Positions 1-8,794 of a DNA stretch of 64,000 bases are shown here, in pieces. The stretch spans positions 49,687 through 113,686 of the forward strand of contig NZ_VIGD01000011.1 of assembly GCF_006569205.1 (NCBI RefSeq), in the 5' to 3' direction. The notes beneath the pieces are model-generated. The model saw only the letters and a list, made by a program, of their open reading frames with translations. It made no database searches and was not told the DNA's origin. The translations under genes were made by a program, and so were the position numbers. Positions within the stretch are counted from its first letter, which is position 1; every line of letters starts with the position of its first letter. This DNA comes from Ureibacillus terrenus. Its GTDB lineage: Bacteria; Bacillota; Bacilli; Bacillales_A; Planococcaceae.

Positions 1-595
1 TTTCATGGGTTACAATCAACATCGTGTTTCCTTCTTCTGCAAGTTGTCGCATAACCTTCAACACTTCCCCGACCATTTGCGGGTCCAGGGCGGAAGTCGG
101 TTCGTCGAAAAGCATCACTTCAGGATCCATCGCCAGCGCCCGGGCAATGGCAACCCGCTGTTTTTGACCTCCTGAAAGCTGCCGCGGTTTTGCATGTTTG
201 AATTGTTCCATGCCGACAATCGTCAAATATTTCATGGCATTTTTGACCGCTTCTTCCTTCGACCGCTTCAACACTTTGATTTGGCCGATTGTACAATTTC
301 CCAAAACGTCCAAATTATTAAACAAATTAAAGTGTTGGAACACCATCCCTAAATGGGTGCGATATGTTCTCTTATCGTATCCTTCTTCCAAAATATTTTG
401 CCCATTGAAGAAGATTTCTCCGCCAGTTGGAATTTCCAGCAGGTTGATGCACCGCAGCAAAGTGGATTTGCCGGATCCGGAAGCGCCGATTAATGTCACC
501 ACTTCCCCTTTTTTTACCTGGAAATTCACGTCTTTCAACACTTCATGATCGCCGAATTTTTTATTCAAATGCCGTATATCGATGACCACTGACAT
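1..595 (-). CDS. Polar amino acid ABC transporter ATP-binding protein (partial, C-terminus outside window)
   Basis: ATPase subunit that powers uptake of a polar amino acid, acting on the cytoplasmic face of the membrane. About 198 residues are visible: Walker [10 protein letters not shown] near residue 38, signature LSGGQ near 140, Walker B VMLFDE near 160 and the H-loop histidine near 197. The reading frame runs off the window start, so only the last part of the protein is missing. The ATG at 593-595 lies 3 nt after the permease stop codon, with a GGTGGTGA-like ribosome site inside the end of the permease gene, implying translational coupling. Together with the permease and binding protein it forms a GlnQ/ArtP/TcyC-type system; substrate (glutamine, arginine, cystine or other) cannot be read from sequence. 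Confidence 0.93.
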   Translation of the reverse strand, partial: MSVVIDIRHLNKKFGDHEVLKDVNFQVKKGEVVTLIGASGSGKSTLLRCINLLEIPTGGEIFFNGQNILEEGYDKRTYRTHLGMVFQHFNLFNNLDVLGNCTIGQIKVLKRSKEEAVKNAMKYLTIVGMEQFKHAKPRQLSGGQKQRVAIARALAMDPEVMLFDEPTSALDPQMVGEVLKVMRQLAEEGNTMLIVTHE

Positions 596-598
596 CGT

Positions 599-1345
599 TT
601 ACTCACCACCCTTTGCCGGCTTGTTTCCTGTCACAAGCTCGATCCGGTAAGATTCGGAACCGTCCATTTTCTTTTCAAACAATAACAAGATGCGAGTCAC
701 TGTGAACGTCATGATGAAGTATAGGACACAGGCAATCAAGAATGCTTCCGGATAGCGATATGTACTTCCCGCGATGGAGTTTGTTGCGAAGAATAGCTCA
801 ACAACACTGATAACACTTAATACGGAAGAGTCTTTTATGTTCATTACGAGCTGGTTGCCGGTTGCCGGCAAAATATTGCGGGCCACTTGTGGAAGGATAA
901 TGTAGAGCATTGTTTGAAAGTGGCTCATACCAATCGCTTCGCTGGCTTCAAACTGTCCTTTGTCGATGGAAACAATGCCCCCGCGTACATATTCGGCCAT
1001 ATAAGCGCCCGTATTTAAGCTGATGACGATCAAACCGGCAATAAATCGGTTTAATTCAATCTCAATCGCGTATAATCCGTAAAAGACGACCATCGCCTGA
1101 ACCATCATCGGTGTGCCCCGGAATAATTCCACATAGCAAGTAAGAATAAAATTGAATAGTTTCAATAGATAAGTTTTAAAAGATTTTTTTGAAAGCGGAA
1201 TCGTGTGCATAATGCCGATAAAAAAACCGATGAGTGCACCGAAAATGGTACCGAGAACCGCAAGAATCAATGCAATCCAGGCACCATGTAAAAACAGATC
1301 CCAGTTTTCTTCAAAAATCTTCCAAACCGTTTCTAAGAAAGACAT
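599..1345 (-). CDS. Polar amino acid ABC transporter permease
   Basis: Membrane subunit of the His/Glu/Gln/Arg/opine permease family, 248 residues. Hydrophobic segments are seen at about 22-46, 63-75, 82-98, 101-118 and in the last 60 residues. The family EAA loop, which contacts the ATPase, is at about 133-152 (EASEAIG then LPQ). It is the second gene of the transporter operon: the binding protein gene ends 120 nt upstream and the ATPase gene starts 3 nt downstream. The hairpin in the 120-nt gap after the binding protein gene probably lowers its expression relative to the binding protein. Length is usual for the family. Confidence 0.93.
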   Translation of the reverse strand: MSFLETVWKIFEENWDLFLHGAWIALILAVLGTIFGALIGFFIGIMHTIPLSKKSFKTYLLKLFNFILTCYVELFRGTPMMVQAMVVFYGLYAIEIELNRFIAGLIVISLNTGAYMAEYVRGGIVSIDKGQFEASEAIGMSHFQTMLYIILPQVARNILPATGNQLVMNIKDSSVLSVISVVELFFATNSIAGSTYRYPEAFLIACVLYFIMTFTVTRILLLFEKKMDGSESYRIELVTGNKPAKGGE

Positions 1346-1417
1346 AAATAAATCCCCTTATTCATAGTTTTAATTATGCGAAAGAAATCTGATTGGCGAA
1401 CCAGAGGGGAAATGGAA

Positions 1418-1458
1418 AAAGGTTGTCTTGTCAAAATGTAAATCTCAAGACAACCTTT
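1418..1458 (-). terminator. Intra-operon hairpin (partial terminator) between binding protein and permease genes
   Basis: A perfect 13-bp inverted repeat (AAAGGTTGTCTTG at 1418-1430 and its complement at 1446-1458) with a 15-nt loop, followed on the minus strand by TTTTTCC. It sits just after the binding protein stop codon. Such hairpins in ABC operons commonly act as leaky terminators or protect the upstream mRNA; which applies here is inference. Confidence 0.75.
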
Positions 1459-1465
1459 CACCACA

Positions 1466-2320
1466 CTATTGTTGTGATGGTTGATTTTTAATGGCTTCTT
1501 CCATGATTTGCTGGCGTTCTTCCTCTGAAATTCCAGCCAAAATTTTATTGATTTTATCCTTTAATGGTGAACCTTTTTTCAAACCGATTGCAATGGCTGT
1601 GTCTGATTCATCGGCCTCAAAGCCGTCTTCGGGAACGATGTAAGTAAATCCTTTGATCGCTTCTGCAGCTGACATTCCTTCAGGACGTTCGGAAATGTAG
1701 GCATCGATCGCACCGGAAGCCAACTGGATGCGCATTTGTCCAAAGTCGTTCGCCGGCACTTGTTTTTTCACGCCAGTCATTTGGTCGATGACTTTGTAGT
1801 GGGTTGTTCCCTGCTGCGCAGTCACTTTTGCCCCTTTAAAATCGTGGATGGATTTCGCATTAGCATATGGACCATCTTTTTTCACGACAATGACAAAATC
1901 GCTCGTATAGTAGTTGTCCGTAAAATCAATGACTTCCATCCGTTTTGGCGTCGGAGACATTCCGGCAATGACAAGATCGATGGCCCCTGATTGCAATGAC
2001 GGAATCAATCCATCCCAGTCCGTCTTCACAATTTCAAGCTCCATTCCGAGCCCTTCCGCAACGCGTTTTGCGATTTGTACGTCGTAACCGTTTGCGTATT
2101 CTTTGGAGTCCTTAATTGGAACAGCCCCGTTAGAATCGTCTTTTTGCGACCAGTTAAATGGCGCATATGCCGTTTCCATTCCGACTCTTAACACTTCTTT
2201 AGAACCGGTAGATTTGGAGTCTTCGGAATCTCCTTTTGATTTTTCGTCGCCGGAACCGCATGCGGTAAGAATGAAAACGGTTACCAAAGAAATAAGCAAT
2301 AATAATAGGTTCCTTTTCAT
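1466..2320 (-). CDS. Amino acid ABC transporter substrate-binding lipoprotein
   Basis: Extracellular solute-binding protein of family 3, 284 residues. A lipoprotein signal peptide ends in lipobox LTAC with Cys21 as the predicted lipid-modified residue, followed by a Ser/Glu/Lys-rich linker and a periplasmic-binding-protein fold; the conserved IDLVIAGMSPTPKR stretch is typical of polar amino acid binders. It is the first gene of the transporter operon; strong GGGGGG ribosome site lies upstream of the ATG. The roughly 200 nt before it hold a terminator-like hairpin and repeated complementary motifs, suggesting transcription attenuation. Substrate is not determinable from sequence. Confidence 0.93.
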   Translation of the reverse strand: MKRNLLLLLISLVTVFILTACGSGDEKSKGDSEDSKSTGSKEVLRVGMETAYAPFNWSQKDDSNGAVPIKDSKEYANGYDVQIAKRVAEGLGMELEIVKTDWDGLIPSLQSGAIDLVIAGMSPTPKRMEVIDFTDNYYTSDFVIVVKKDGPYANAKSIHDFKGAKVTAQQGTTHYKVIDQMTGVKKQVPANDFGQMRIQLASGAIDAYISERPEGMSAAEAIKGFTYIVPEDGFEADESDTAIAIGLKKGSPLKDKINKILAGISEEERQQIMEEAIKNQPSQQ

Positions 2321-2344
2321 ATATTTCCCCCCTGTTTCTAATCC

Positions 2345-2543
2345 GCTTACAAATAAAAAACGACCTAAGAAGAACTTCAGGTCGCATCAATTTGTAAGAC
2401 AAAACCCTAGTTCCACTTTGGAAAGAAAAGCGCTTCTTACATATTTAGTATAGAAGGGCTCTTTAGTGGTTATTCATGGAAGCCTTTGAGAATGCATTGT
2501 AAATTTTGTTCATCAAGAGGCCGGAATATGTAATTCTTACAAA
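2345..2543 (-). promoter_or_regulatory. Structured 5' leader of the amino acid transporter operon, with candidate attenuator
   Basis: On the minus strand the leader contains TTTGTAAGA (2535-2543), TGTAAGA (2435-2441), the complementary TCTTACAAA (2391-2399), a GC-containing hairpin followed by six T (stem 2361-2369 with 2375-2384), then TTTGTAAGC (2345-2353). The complementary copy just before the terminator could pair with any of three partners, so mutually exclusive folds are possible. I see no T-box AGGGTGGNACC core, lysine riboswitch or SAM riboswitch core. Function as an attenuator is inference. Confidence 0.45.
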
Positions 2544-2600
2544 AGAATAACCCAGTATAGGACTAATTGTCAATAATCTAGGAATTTATGATTAATACCA

Positions 2601-2635
2601 AATATACTCCCCAACCAAAGGAAGGGGAGTATATT
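2601..2635 (-). terminator. Terminator of odhAB
   Basis: Perfect 12-bp inverted repeat (AATATACTCCCC at 2601-2612 and complement at 2624-2635) 12 nt after the odhB stop codon. The following T-run is weak on the minus strand (TGGTATTAATC). Confidence 0.7.
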
Positions 2636-2647
2636 CGCTTCTTTCAA

Positions 2648-3913
2648 TTATGAATTTAGGAGCAGGTCTTCTGGATTTTCGATTAATTCTTTTACAGTTT
2701 TCAAGAAGCCGACAGAATCTTTTCCGTCGATGATGCGGTGATCGTAAGATAGTGCCACATACATCATTGGACGGATTTCCACTTGTCCGTTGATGGCAAC
2801 CGGACGGTTCACAATGGCATGCATTCCCAGGATTGCGACTTGTGTACCGTTGATGATCGGAGTGGACATTAATGAACCGAATACACCGCCGTTTGTAATC
2901 GTAAATGTTCCGCCTTGCAAATCGGAAAGGGCCAATTTTTTCTCGCGGGCTTTTTGAGCAAGTTCCGCAATTTCTTTTTCGATTTCAGCGAAGTTTTTGC
3001 GGTCTGCATCGCGAACAACAGGAACTACAAGACCTTCCTCAGTGGATACCGCAATTCCGATATCGTAGAAATTGAATTTGTGAATTTCGTTTCCAACAAT
3101 TTGTGCATTGACATATGGATATTTTTTCAATGCAGCAACAACGGCTTTTGTGAAGAAGGACATGAAACCAAGTTTGATGCCGTTTTCTTTCACGAACTGT
3201 TCCTGTTTGCGTTTACGCAATTCCATGACGTTCGTCATATCGATTTCGTTGAAAGTTGTCAACATTGCCGTATTTTGTTTTACTTCAAGAAGGCGTTTTG
3301 CGATTGTTTGACGGCGACGGCTCATTCTTTCGACTGTTACACGGGAATCATCAATTGTCGCAATTGGTGATTTCGGTTGTGCCGGTTGTGCTGGTTGTGC
3401 CGGTGCAGCAGGTTGAGCTGCATGGGCAGCAACATCTTGGACACGGATTCGGCCTTGTGGGTCTACTGGCGAAATTGCTGCCAAATCAATTCCTTTTTCA
3501 CGAGCAAGTCTTCTTGCTGCAGGAGAAGCCACAATACGTCCTCCGGCAGATGTCTCTTCAACTGGTGCAGCTTGAGCCTGCGGTTGAACAGGTTGAGCTG
3601 GTTGAGCTGGTTGTTCTGCTTTTGGCTCTTCTTTTGCAGGTTCAGCCTGTGGAGCTGGTGTAGGAGCAGCGCCCCCTGCCGCCGGCTCGACAATGGCAAT
3701 TGTTTGCCCGACATTTACAGTATCGCCTTCTTCAGCGAGAATTTGCGTCAATACACCCGCTTCTTCGGAAATAATTTCTGCATTGACTTTGTCTGTTTCT
3801 AATTCAACAATGAATTCTCCTTTTTCGACAGGATCTCCGACTTTTTTCACCCATCGTGCAATAGTACCTTCTGTAATCGATTCTGCTAATTCAGGGACTT
3901 TGATTTCAGCCAC
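2648..3913 (-). CDS. odhB: Dihydrolipoyllysine succinyltransferase, E2 of 2-oxoglutarate dehydrogenase
   Basis: E2 core of the 2-oxoglutarate dehydrogenase complex in the TCA cycle: transfers the succinyl group from lipoate to CoA. Domains in order: N-terminal lipoyl domain with Lys42 in [10 protein letters not shown], an Ala/Pro/Gln-rich flexible linker (about 78-125), peripheral subunit-binding domain ([15 protein letters not shown] region), a second PAQP linker, and the acyltransferase core ending in HRIIDG (His392, Asp396). The start is taken as GTG at 3911-3913 (MAEIKVPEL) because AGGAGG lies 9 nt upstream; the TTG six bases earlier is too close. It follows odhA by about 50 nt. The gene for E3 (lipoamide dehydrogenase) is not here, as is usual in Bacillus. 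Confidence 0.97.
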   Translation of the reverse strand: MAEIKVPELAESITEGTIARWVKKVGDPVEKGEFIVELETDKVNAEIISEEAGVLTQILAEEGDTVNVGQTIAIVEPAAGGAAPTPAPQAEPAKEEPKAEQPAQPAQPVQPQAQAAPVEETSAGGRIVASPAARRLAREKGIDLAAISPVDPQGRIRVQDVAAHAAQPAAPAQPAQPAQPKSPIATIDDSRVTVERMSRRRQTIAKRLLEVKQNTAMLTTFNEIDMTNVMELRKRKQEQFVKENGIKLGFMSFFTKAVVAALKKYPYVNAQIVGNEIHKFNFYDIGIAVSTEEGLVVPVVRDADRKNFAEIEKEIAELAQKAREKKLALSDLQGGTFTITNGGVFGSLMSTPIINGTQVAILGMHAIVNRPVAINGQVEIRPMMYVALSYDHRIIDGKDSVGFLKTVKELIENPEDLLLNS

Positions 3914-3965
3914 TTTCAATATCCTCCTTTAAGTCTCAACACTAATCTGAATTCTTCTGTCGCAA

Positions 3966-6770
3966 TCATAGGTCTGCCAAAGCGTCGCTGATCACTTTCG
4001 CTTGGGCGGCTTTATGTGAATCTGCATCGCCTTCTGAAGTAGAAGACATTTCCGGACGGCCAACATAACGAACTTTTTTGCCATCAGCAAGTTCAAGCAA
4101 GTATTCCAGAACGAATCTCCAAGGTCCTTGGTTTTTAGGCTCTTCTTGAACCCAAACGATTTCTTTTGCTTTAGGGTATCTAGCGATAATTTCTTTCAAT
4201 TTTTCCATTGGGAATGGATACAATTGTTCAATTCGAAGAATGTGAAGCTTATCGAATCCTTCGCCATCTTTGACGGCTTCTGCCAAGTCGATTGCCACTT
4301 TGCCTGAAGCCAAAATGATGCGCTCCACTTTTTTAGCGTTTTGTCCAAGGCCAGGCTGTTCAATAACTTCTTCAAATTTGCCTTCGGATAATTGTTCCAA
4401 AGTCGCCGCTGCCAACGGATGGCGCAATAATGATTTTGGTGTGGCCACCACTAAAGGACGCACCGCTTCTGTGCCAAGCAATTTAGCCTGTCTGCGCAAT
4501 AAGTGGAAGTAGTTGCCTGCATTGGAGCAGTTCGCAACGATCCAGTTATTTTCAGCGCACAACTGCAAGTAGCGCTCGATGCGTGCTGATGAGTGCTCTG
4601 GACCTTGTCCTTCCATACCGTTTGGCAACAATAACACCAATCCGGATTTAATTCCCCATTTTGAGCGGGCTGCAGAAATGAAGTTATCGAACATCATTTG
4701 GGCCATATTTGCGAAGTCCCCGAATTGTGCTTCCCAAATTGTCAAAGCCTTTTCGTTTTCAAGATTGTAACCATATTCATAACCGACAATCGCCGCTTCT
4801 GTCAAAGGAGAGTTATATACGCTAAAGGATGCTTTTGAACCGGAAATATGATGCAATGGCGTCCATTCAGAACCGTTGTTTTTATCATGCAGTACTAAAT
4901 GGCGCTGAGAGAATGTACCGCGCTGTGCATCCTGTCCAGAGATGCGGATTGGGTTTCCTTCGCGCAAAATGGACGCAAACGCCAATGTTTCAGCATGACC
5001 CCAATCGATTTTTCCTGTTTCAAGGGCTTCAATTCGTCTTTTCAAAATTCTTGCCAATTTATTTTGCGGCTCGAAGTTTTCAGGCCATGCCAACAATTCT
5101 TCGTTGATTTGTCTCAATTCATCTGCAGGAACGCCTGTTTCGACTTCAGGAAGAGGCTGTTTTACCTCTTCAGGCATTTCAATTTCCAAATGCCCTTTTT
5201 CTTCCCCGACTTTCTTTACATAATCATAAGCTTTTTGCATTTCGGCATATACGTCTTTATTTAACTGCTCTGCTTCTTCTTTTGTGACAATTCCTTCATT
5301 GGCTACCCGTTCAGCATATATTTCGCGGACAGTCGGATGTTTTGCGACGATCAAGTAAGTGAGCGGATTTGTCACCGTAGGATCGTCTGTTTCGTTATGT
5401 CCGTATCTGCGGTAACCGATTAAGTCGATCAAAATGTCTTTGCCAAAGTTTTGACGGTATTCAAATGCAAATTTCGCTACTTGAACCACCGCTTCAGGAT
5501 CGTCTGCGTTCACGTGCACAATCGGAATGCCATAACCTTTTGCCAAGTCGGATGAATAATGGGTAGAACGGGAATCATAGCACTCCGTCGTAAATCCGAT
5601 CATGTTGTTTGAAATGATATGGATGCTTCCTCCGGTAGAGAATCCTTTTGTTTGTGCCATATTGAATGTTTCTTGCACAACACCTTCTCCGCTGAACGCT
5701 GCGTCGCCGTGGACAATCACCGCTAAAGCTTTCGAAGTATCTTGCACCGGTGCGCCTGGTTGTGATGTGTCTTCTTGTGCCGCTCTAGTTGCGCCTGCGA
5801 CAACAGGGCTAACCACTTCCAAGTGCGAAGGGTTGTAGGCAAGTTTAACAGTCAAGCCGGATTTTCTGTGATATGTCGCACCCATGTGATACTTAACGTC
5901 GCCTGTCCAGCCTTTGGAAATTTCAAGTGAACTGTCTTCAGGGAAGAAGTAATCGTTTGGCACATGGGCAAAATCCGCAAACATCATTTCATACGGCTTT
6001 TTCACAATATGCGTCAATACATTCAAACGTCCGCGGTGAGCCATACCGATTTCGAGCTTTTTCAAATTATCCTGCTCTGCGGATTTAACAATCTCGTCGA
6101 TTAAAACAACTAGTGTATCCAGGCCTTCGACAGAGAATCGTTTTTGGCCTACGAATGTTTTATGAATGAATTTTTCGAAGTTTTCAATACGGGTAAGTTT
6201 TTCTAAAACGGCTTTCTTTTCTTCCGGTGTCAATGCCGCATTAAAGAAGCCCGATTCGATTTTGGATTGAATCCAGTTTTTTTCGGCTTCGTCTTCTACA
6301 TGGGAGTACTCAAAGCCGATTTTCCCTGTGTAAAGGGAACGCAAATATTGGACTGCTTCAAGACCGTTGGAAACGTTTGCAGGAACGTTACTAAAGAATA
6401 AAGAAGCAGGCAATTCGGCCAAGTCAGCATCTGTTAAACCATATGTTGATGGTTCAATTTTTGTGGAGTCTAACGGCCGGTCTTTTAGTGGATAAACATC
6501 AGCTGCATAATGGCCAAAAGCGCGCACCGCATCTGCTAATCGGATCGCTGCCAAAACTTTTTTCAAATCTGCTGCTTGAGCCGCTGGTTGGGCGCCGCTT
6601 GTTGCTTCTTCCAGAACAGGGGCACCATAACGTCGGAACAACTCAACTAAATCTGAATCCACTTCCTCAGGGTTTTGCAAATATAGTTCATATTGTTCCA
6701 TCAAATACCCCAAGTTAGGACCAGAAAATGCTGACCAAGGAGATCCAGCTGTAATAACATTGTTTGACAT
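3966..6770 (-). CDS. odhA: 2-oxoglutarate dehydrogenase E1 component
   Basis: Thiamine diphosphate-dependent E1, about 934 residues, which decarboxylates 2-oxoglutarate and succinylates the lipoyl group of OdhB. Seen in order: short N-terminal segment starting MSNNVITAGSPWSAF, HRGRLN substrate-loop motif, GDAAFSGEGVV thiamine-diphosphate/Mg region, GYRRYGHNE, and the C-terminal transketolase-like domain with GMEGQGPEHSSARIER. The ATG at 6768-6770 is preferred because GGAGG lies 8 nt before it; an upstream in-frame TTG overlaps that ribosome site and is unlikely. First gene of the odhAB operon. Size matches Bacillus OdhA. Confidence 0.97.
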   Translation of the reverse strand: MSNNVITAGSPWSAFSGPNLGYLMEQYELYLQNPEEVDSDLVELFRRYGAPVLEEATSGAQPAAQAADLKKVLAAIRLADAVRAFGHYAADVYPLKDRPLDSTKIEPSTYGLTDADLAELPASLFFSNVPANVSNGLEAVQYLRSLYTGKIGFEYSHVEDEAEKNWIQSKIESGFFNAALTPEEKKAVLEKLTRIENFEKFIHKTFVGQKRFSVEGLDTLVVLIDEIVKSAEQDNLKKLEIGMAHRGRLNVLTHIVKKPYEMMFADFAHVPNDYFFPEDSSLEISKGWTGDVKYHMGATYHRKSGLTVKLAYNPSHLEVVSPVVAGATRAAQEDTSQPGAPVQDTSKALAVIVHGDAAFSGEGVVQETFNMAQTKGFSTGGSIHIISNNMIGFTTECYDSRSTHYSSDLAKGYGIPIVHVNADDPEAVVQVAKFAFEYRQNFGKDILIDLIGYRRYGHNETDDPTVTNPLTYLIVAKHPTVREIYAERVANEGIVTKEEAEQLNKDVYAEMQKAYDYVKKVGEEKGHLEIEMPEEVKQPLPEVETGVPADELRQINEELLAWPENFEPQNKLARILKRRIEALETGKIDWGHAETLAFASILREGNPIRISGQDAQRGTFSQRHLVLHDKNNGSEWTPLHHISGSKASFSVYNSPLTEAAIVGYEYGYNLENEKALTIWEAQFGDFANMAQMMFDNFISAARSKWGIKSGLVLLLPNGMEGQGPEHSSARIERYLQLCAENNWIVANCSNAGNYFHLLRRQAKLLGTEAVRPLVVATPKSLLRHPLAAATLEQLSEGKFEEVIEQPGLGQNAKKVERIILASGKVAIDLAEAVKDGEGFDKLHILRIEQLYPFPMEKLKEIIARYPKAKEIVWVQEEPKNQGPWRFVLEYLLELADGKKVRYVGRPEMSSTSEGDADSHKAAQAKVISDALADL

Positions 6771-7138
6771 GAGAAAAACCTCCAAATTTTGCTAAATCAC
6801 AATCCTTATAATAAATTTAAAGTAAATTCAACTTCTTCTATTAAATTTCATTTATATAATTTTTATGAGAAGAACCTTTTTTCCATCTCAATATTACTAC
6901 TCTTCACAAAAAATACAACTATTTTTCACAAATTTATATGAAAAAATTTGAGTGGACGGAAAAATTTTTTTATTAGCATTTAAATAAGGAATAGAAACAC
7001 GCTTAAGCCATAAAAAATTTGAATATTATGTGCTTTTTACCTATTTTCACTATGTTATTAAGATAAATAAGCCACCCCCGAAAATCCAAATTCGTTCCAG
7101 AACATTGCGGCAAAATTATTATCAGCATACAAATAAAT

Positions 7139-7357
7139 TTAAAAAAGGAAATAACGGTTTTCAAATTTTATTGTCTGATCGGTTTCCGCTTTGTGCAAAA
7201 GCGGCCCGCAAATACATCCACTCATTTTTCCAAGTGAACTATAGTTTATTGTAACATTTGAGGATATATCTTCAAGCACTTTGCAATTATGTTCATAATT
7301 CTCCGCTTCATTTTTTTCATGTTCTTTCTGACGGTCAGACGTCCATTTTTGCTCCAC
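7139..7357 (-). CDS. Weak hypothetical protein
   Basis: A 72-codon frame opening with GTG and preceded by AAGGTGG at plausible distance. The first third is rich in Lys/Glu/His (MEQKWTSDRQKEHEKNEAE), the rest has no recognisable domain or membrane segment. Its only support is the ribosome site; the surrounding DNA is A/T-rich and the frame may be chance. I do not recognise it. Confidence 0.2.
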   Translation of the reverse strand: MEQKWTSDRQKEHEKNEAENYEHNCKVLEDISSNVTINYSSLGKMSGCICGPLLHKAETDQTIKFENRYFLF

Positions 7358-7659
7358 CGCTTTCCACCTTCATATTATAACCATCTATGAATTGTTAATT
7401 CTTTCATGCTGATGACAACACTTCATATATACAATACAATTTCAAAAAAATTTTTATTCATTTTGCAGCATCAAAATCATGCCGATAAAAAAGCTTATAA
7501 TTTCTGGAAAATATACGGTTTTAACTTTTTTTTACAAATCTTTTATATAAAATTGAAAAAAATGTTTAAATCATTCTATAAATGGTTAATTAATAAATGT
7601 AAGCATGACACCCCTTAACACTTTTTTCACCCGGAGTAATTTTTTCTCCAAAATTTTAG

Positions 7660-7699
7660 TGCCACAATTTAAGGGAACTTAAATTGTGGCACATTTTTT
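7660..7699 (+). terminator. Orphan strong terminator
   Basis: Perfect 14-bp stem (TGCCACAATTTAAG at 7660-7673, complement at 7678-7691) closed by a GGAA tetraloop and followed by C, A and a run of T on the plus strand. No gene ends just upstream, so what it terminates is unknown. Confidence 0.75.
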
Positions 7700-8199
7700 T
7701 TAAATTCCATGAATTTTTAAAGGAAAATTTTTTATTGTAGTCACATTTTTTGCGATCGCGCATAATGTATTTTTATGCTCCTGACCCGGAATTCAGCAAT
7801 TCGTAAAATGTTCCTGGTTTGAAGGCATGGGTTTTAAGGTACTTTATAAATAAAACATTCATCATTTTAATTTGCTTTTCCTAAAAAAAAGCGGAACATT
7901 CCAACCTATTATTTAATTGTAACATAAATCGTTGTAAATAGTTGAACTCCCATGGATTTTTTTATAAAATTGTTCTATTGCATTCACAAACTTTACACAG
8001 AAAATCCCGCGTTTTTTAAAACAAAATGCCGACTATTCGAGGTATATTAATGTTAAAGATATACCGGGCAAACAATCAGAATTATATTGGAAAAACTTGT
8101 GGATGCAACATAAAATGAAAATTGATGAAGACGGCGAATGATTTATTCTTCTGTTTTTGGAATTTTTTTCAATATAACCCAAAAAAAGGAGGCGTTAAT

Positions 8200-8748
8200 A
8201 TGCTAAAACCGCGAGACTTGTTTGAAACGAATGAATTGTACCAATTGATGATTCATCCGTCGGTATTCCCATATGTTCGTCACAAGGCGTACAGCCCAGA
8301 GGAATATTTGTTCATTACAAAACAAATCATCGAAGAAGAAGTTTTGGGCAAGACGATTTCCAGAACGATTCTCGACGAATGGGGCCAACCGATTGGAACG
8401 ATCAGTCTGTTCGACATAAAAGACGGTGCAGGATTTCTGGGAACTTGGATTGGCGCACCCTATCAAGGAAAAGGATACAATCAATTGGCGAAAAAAGAAT
8501 TTTTGAACGAAATATTTTTTAAACATAATTTCCATACAGTCTTCTTGCGAATACGCAAAGAAAATATAAAATCCAAGCGGGCCTCCTTAAAATTGAAGTA
8601 CGTCATCAGTGCGAACGAATTGCATCCGAGCTTGTACGAGGAAATCAATTCCGGAGAAGCAAAATATGATTTATATAAAATACCGCGGGATCTGTTTTAC
8701 ATGGTAATGGCCAATGAACAGGAAAATACGGAAGAACAGGTTATATAA
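8200..8748 (+). CDS. GNAT-family N-acetyltransferase
   Basis: Small acyl-CoA-dependent N-acetyltransferase of the RimJ/RimL-like type, 182 residues. The ATG at 8200 follows AAAAAAAGGAGG at good distance; the longer frame from 8122 has no ribosome site. The acetyl-CoA binding loop is visible as WIGAPYQGKGYNQLAKKE (about residues 85-102, R/Q-x-x-G-x-G/A pattern), with the following helix and a C-terminal region YDLYKIPRDLFY. The acceptor (protein N-terminus, amino sugar, antibiotic) cannot be told. It is a single gene facing murG and sharing a bidirectional terminator with it. Confidence 0.8.
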   Translation: MLKPRDLFETNELYQLMIHPSVFPYVRHKAYSPEEYLFITKQIIEEEVLGKTISRTILDEWGQPIGTISLFDIKDGAGFLGTWIGAPYQGKGYNQLAKKEFLNEIFFKHNFHTVFLRIRKENIKSKRASLKLKYVISANELHPSLYEEINSGEAKYDLYKIPRDLFYMVMANEQENTEEQVI

Positions 8749-8755
8749 ATTAAAA

Positions 8756-8792
8756 AACACCAAATCAAACAAAAAGATGATTTGGTGTTTTT
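8756..8792. terminator. Bidirectional terminator between acetyltransferase and murG-like gene
   Basis: Stem AACACCAAATCA with complement TGATTTGGTGTT around a 10-nt A-rich loop; A-run on one side and T-run on the other let it serve both converging genes. Confidence 0.8.
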
Positions 8793-8794
8793 CA

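Larger units (their letters stand above)
6771..8199. other. 1.4-kb AT-rich gap upstream of odhA
   Basis: This stretch is strikingly A/T-rich and holds no confidently coding gene. It contains one weak hypothetical frame (7139-7357, minus), an orphan perfect hairpin terminator (7660-7699, plus) and a start-less reading stretch at 7968-8141 that resembles coding sequence and may be a gene remnant. Promoter elements for odhA must lie near 6790-7000 but I cannot single one out. Confidence 0.6.

Noticed and set aside
2345..2543. T-box or SAM/lysine riboswitch in the transporter leader
   Set aside because: Core sequences of these classes (AGGGTGGNACC, S-box and L-box conserved strings) are not present; only a terminator and complementary repeats are seen.
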